From Acidobacteriota bacterium (GTDB lineage: Bacteria > Acidobacteriota > Terriglobia > Acidiferrales > UBA7541), in the NCBI GenBank assembly GCA_013289665.1, contig JABCZN010000001.1, forward strand, positions 558,001 through 622,000: DNA of 64,000 nt, read 5' to 3'. Below the pieces are notes generated by a model, which did no database searches, was not told where the DNA came from, and saw nothing but the letters and a program-made list of their open reading frames with translations. The position numbers and the translations under genes are program-made. Below are positions 61,882 to 64,000 of the stretch, in pieces. Each line of letters opens with the position of its first letter. Positions within the stretch are counted from its first letter, which is position 1.

Positions 61882-62598
61882 ATGCGACGCCGTTTTTTCA
61901 TTGAGCAATTTTCGGGGGGACGCGCCGTGATGGAAGGTGAGGCCGCCCACCACCTCGGCCGCGTCCTGCGCGCGCAGCCCGGACAACTTTACGAACTCAG
62001 CGATGGTTCAAGGGTCTGGCTGGGCCGCATTGAGAGCGTCTCTCGCGATGCAGTCGAATTTGCCCTCGTCGAGGAGGTTCCCGCGTATCAGCAGCTTTTA
62101 CAGACGACGCTGCTGCTTTCGGTCGTGAAATTCGATTCCTTCGAGTGGGCGTTGGAAAAAGCCACGGAACTCGGCGTCAACCGCATCGTGCCTCTCGCGG
62201 CCGCGCGCTCAGAAAAGGCGTTGCTTGCCGCCGCTGCCAAACGCGCTGAACGCTGGAAGAAACTTCTCCTCGAGGCGTCGCAGCAATCGCGCCGCGTCCA
62301 ACTGCCTGTTCTGGAATCGCTGGCCTCGCCGGACGCAGCGTTCGCCGCGTACAACGAAGGCCTGCGCGTTTTTCTATCCGAGGCGTCCGACGCGAAGTCC
62401 TTGCGCGAAGTCTTGCGCAACCGGCAATCGAAGGCCGCGGTTCTGGCTATTGGACCGGAAGGCGGCTGGACGGACGCCGAATTCGCCACCGCGCGTGCCG
62501 CTCACTTTCAAGACGCCTCCTTGGGCAAACTCATTCTCCGCACGGAAACCGCAGTCGTCGCTTCGCTCGCGGCCCTGAACTTCGCCCTCTTCGAGTAA
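61882..62598 (+). CDS. rsmE: 16S rRNA (uracil-1498-N3)-methyltransferase RsmE
   Basis: This 238-residue SPOUT-class enzyme methylates N3 of U1498 in 16S rRNA. The N-terminal PUA-like part includes EGEAAHHLGRVLRAQPGQLY; the knotted C-terminal part has FDSFEWALEKATELGVNRIV, IGPEGGWTDAEFATARAA and the final LGKLILRTETAVVASLAALN. Length is standard. It lies 184 bases beyond dnaJ on the same strand, an order shared by several bacterial genomes. A hairpin with a T-run follows its stop. Confidence 0.95.
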   Translation: MRRRFFIEQFSGGRAVMEGEAAHHLGRVLRAQPGQLYELSDGSRVWLGRIESVSRDAVEFALVEEVPAYQQLLQTTLLLSVVKFDSFEWALEKATELGVNRIVPLAAARSEKALLAAAAKRAERWKKLLLEASQQSRRVQLPVLESLASPDAAFAAYNEGLRVFLSEASDAKSLREVLRNRQSKAAVLAIGPEGGWTDAEFATARAAHFQDASLGKLILRTETAVVASLAALNFALFE

Positions 62599-62621
62599 CG
62601 CAATTCCCCGCGCAATTTCAA

Positions 62622-62642
62622 GAAGGCGCCTTCGTTTTTTTT
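62622..62642 (+). terminator. Terminator downstream of rsmE
   Basis: GAAGGCGCCTTC (62622-62633) is a short palindrome, followed almost at once by G and a run of eight T. The stem is small (four to five pairs with a tight loop), so strength is uncertain. Confidence 0.5.
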
Positions 62643-62806
62643 CGGGGGGGGGTGCGGTAGCTCTGCCACCGCTTTTACTGGGTTCTGCGAGACTCCACAG
62701 TGAATCGGGGCGAGGAGGTTGAAACCATAATAGCGGGAGCCGGGTTCCCAGACTCCCAAGTGGCGGGGCTAGGGCCCGGCGCCTACAACGGAGAGCAACA
62801 GTCAGA

Positions 62807-62855
62807 AATGCGGGCGGCCCGAAGAGAGGAGGAAACTCTTCGGGCCGCCCGCATT
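62807..62855. terminator. 20-bp perfect inverted repeat, terminator-like
   Basis: Arms 62807-62826 and 62836-62855 are perfectly complementary over 20 bp (core GGGCGGCCCGAAGAG) with a 9-nt AGGAGGAAA loop. It lies 26 bases beyond the 3' end of the minus-strand TIGR03118 gene and past rsmE on the plus strand, so it can terminate both. It lacks a T run. Confidence 0.65.
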
Positions 62856-62880
62856 GTGCCCAGCTAGTAATAGGCTTTTC

Positions 62881-63984
62881 CTACTTGCCGAAGGTGATTA
62901 CGCCGAATGTGCCGTTGCCGTAATTGTTGTTACCGGCGGTGAAGAAGAGTTGGTTGGGGTTGCCGTTTGCGCCGCCACCCTGGCCGAACTGAATGGCCCA
63001 GACGTCGTCGATCTCGATGGCTTTGCCGCTTGCGTCACGCAGGGGACCGAGAAACGCGCCGCTTTTCGGATCAAAGGCGTTGATGCGGCCGCGCGGCGTG
63101 TTATCGGTGATCAAGAGCGCCTTGCTCATCGGCCCGAAGTCGGCTGGCGCCAGCGCGACGCCCCACGGCGAATGAAGCGTTCCATGCAGCGCGAATCCAG
63201 AAATCAGCTTCCCGTCCGTCGTGAAGGAGGCCACAAAACCGCTCTGGGCTTTGTCGAGGGCCGTGTAAGTGACCCAAATCGTTTGCACCCCGTTCGCATC
63301 GGTGACCGTCTGAATGCCATAGGGAGCGAATTTCTGCGGAATCTTGGGATCGACGAAAGCATCCGGACCAAGCTGCGCGTTCGCCAATTTGAAAGTGGAG
63401 TCGAAGACGTCAATTCTGCGGTTCGCTCCGTCGTCCGCCGCGTACAGGAATGGTTGGCCATTGATGTTGGCGATGGCCAGGCCTGTGTATGTTGCGCCGG
63501 CGGATGATCTGTCGGCACCGAGAGTAGCGTTAGTGCCGCCGACCGCGGGATTCCATCCCTTGATGGTGCCGTCCTGGGTAGCGAAGATGAAAAAAGAGTT
63601 TCCGGAGACGTGGGTTTCCGTATTGGTGACCGCAAAGGCCGTGACAGTGCCGGGGGTTTCCGGCGCGACGATTCCGGTCGGTGTCCCCTGCCCACCGGTC
63701 ACTGATGGGACGGCGACGACCAGGCCGAGCGTGGTTGCCGCGACGACTCCATCTGTGTTGCTGATGGCGTAGAGCGTCGAAAGTCCGGTGGCGTTGTCGC
63801 TCACCCAGTAGGGGCTTGTGCCTGTCGAGACGAGGCCCCAGGCGTTGACGAGATGCGGGTCATTTACCGTGCCGCCTGCGCCGGAGTTGGTGACCAGGTC
63901 GGTGCGGGTATACTGCGCAAACGTGAAACAGGGAAAGATGGCGGCCAAGGCAAGAATCGCCAGCGTTTTGATTGCTGATCTCAT
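62881..63984 (-). CDS. TIGR03118-family secreted beta-propeller-like protein
   Basis: This 367-residue protein starts with a signal peptide (LAILALAAIFPCFTFA) and reads YTRTDLVTNSGAGGTVNDPH then LVNAWGLVSTGTSPYWVSDN, as in the TIGR03118 family. Later blocks PTGIVAPETPGTVTAF, GTLHSPWGVALAPADFGPM and LLITDNTPRGRINAFDPKSG recur in the family. These proteins are exported, beta-rich, propeller-like and of unknown function, common in Acidobacteriota and Planctomycetes. GAGGAAAA precedes the ATG, and the gene is complete, with a strong hairpin past its 3' end. There is no sorting or anchor motif in the sequence. Confidence 0.88.
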   Translation of the reverse strand: MRSAIKTLAILALAAIFPCFTFAQYTRTDLVTNSGAGGTVNDPHLVNAWGLVSTGTSPYWVSDNATGLSTLYAISNTDGVVAATTLGLVVAVPSVTGGQGTPTGIVAPETPGTVTAFAVTNTETHVSGNSFFIFATQDGTIKGWNPAVGGTNATLGADRSSAGATYTGLAIANINGQPFLYAADDGANRRIDVFDSTFKLANAQLGPDAFVDPKIPQKFAPYGIQTVTDANGVQTIWVTYTALDKAQSGFVASFTTDGKLISGFALHGTLHSPWGVALAPADFGPMSKALLITDNTPRGRINAFDPKSGAFLGPLRDASGKAIEIDDVWAIQFGQGGGANGNPNQLFFTAGNNNYGNGTFGVITFGK

Positions 63985-64000
63985 TCTGTTTTTTTTCCTC

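Overview
The window is a GC-rich bacterial chromosome segment that most likely comes from an Acidobacteriota genome (probably the Terriglobia/'Acidobacteriia' line). This placement is inferred from the gene content: a TIGR03118-type secreted propeller, a Tricorn-like protease, split acyl-CoA mutase subunits, many exported peptidases, and hairpin-rich convergent intergenic spacers. No rRNA gene or other formal marker is present. It looks like ordinary housekeeping and catabolic chromosome. I see no prophage, integrated element, insertion sequence or CRISPR array. The accessory signal is limited to two toxin-antitoxin loci (one with a dead toxin), a decayed GxxExxY gene, two other gene remnants and a family of intergenic inverted repeats.

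Layout. 1-2.3 kb: the end of an RND-type outer-membrane channel, a frameshifted Ig-like remnant and a Tat-exported HisC-like aminotransferase. 2.6 kb: tRNA-Ala(CGC). 2.8-10.4 kb: a CtpA-type protease, tatB-tatC translationally coupled to an M28 lipoprotein peptidase, and a large Tricorn homologue. 10.6-18 kb: aroB-ubiE, a DUF1905 protein, a membrane SpoIIE/RsbU-type phosphatase, a secreted coiled-coil protein, a prepilin peptidase and an alpha/beta hydrolase. 18.1-18.8 kb: an intact vapBC module with a double-palindrome operator. 18.8-28.6 kb: an acyl-CoA and amino-acid catabolic region (histidine ammonia-lyase, thioesterase, enoyl-CoA hydratase, HMG-CoA-lyase-like enzyme, methylcrotonyl-CoA carboxylase beta subunit, and a two-subunit B12 mutase whose active-site residues fit isobutyryl-CoA mutase). 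28.8-35.8 kb: cytochrome c, hydrolase, GT39-like membrane glycosyltransferase, TolC-like protein, pyrE and truA. 36.2-39.3 kb: an aldehyde dehydrogenase / Cys-rich small protein / LeuA-like synthase operon. 39.8-45.8 kb: secreted M20 and amidohydrolase enzymes, a TPR protein with a degenerate metallopeptidase motif, and an EamA transporter. 45.9-52.5 kb: leuC-leuD, an APC permease, small dimeric alpha-beta-barrel proteins, and threonine synthase paired with a MoaD/ThiS-like sulfur carrier. 53-56.3 kb: an HtrA protease, a peptidoglycan-binding protein, and a divergent ArsR/SDR pair with a perfect operator. 56.5-64 kb: an aldehyde dehydrogenase, an AbrB antitoxin with a broken PIN toxin, hrcA-grpE-dnaJ (no dnaK between them), rsmE and a TIGR03118 protein.

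How the genes work together. Several loci concern envelope proteolysis and export: tatBC, the Tat- and Sec-exported hydrolases, CtpA, HtrA and the prepilin peptidase. The 18.8-28.6 kb region is consistent with breakdown of histidine, leucine and valine/isobutyrate-type acyl-CoAs. The most informative observations are the isobutyryl-CoA-mutase residue signature, the thrC-sulfur-carrier pair behind a long structured leader, the two decaying defence or toxin-type genes, and the hairpin repeats concentrated between convergent genes.
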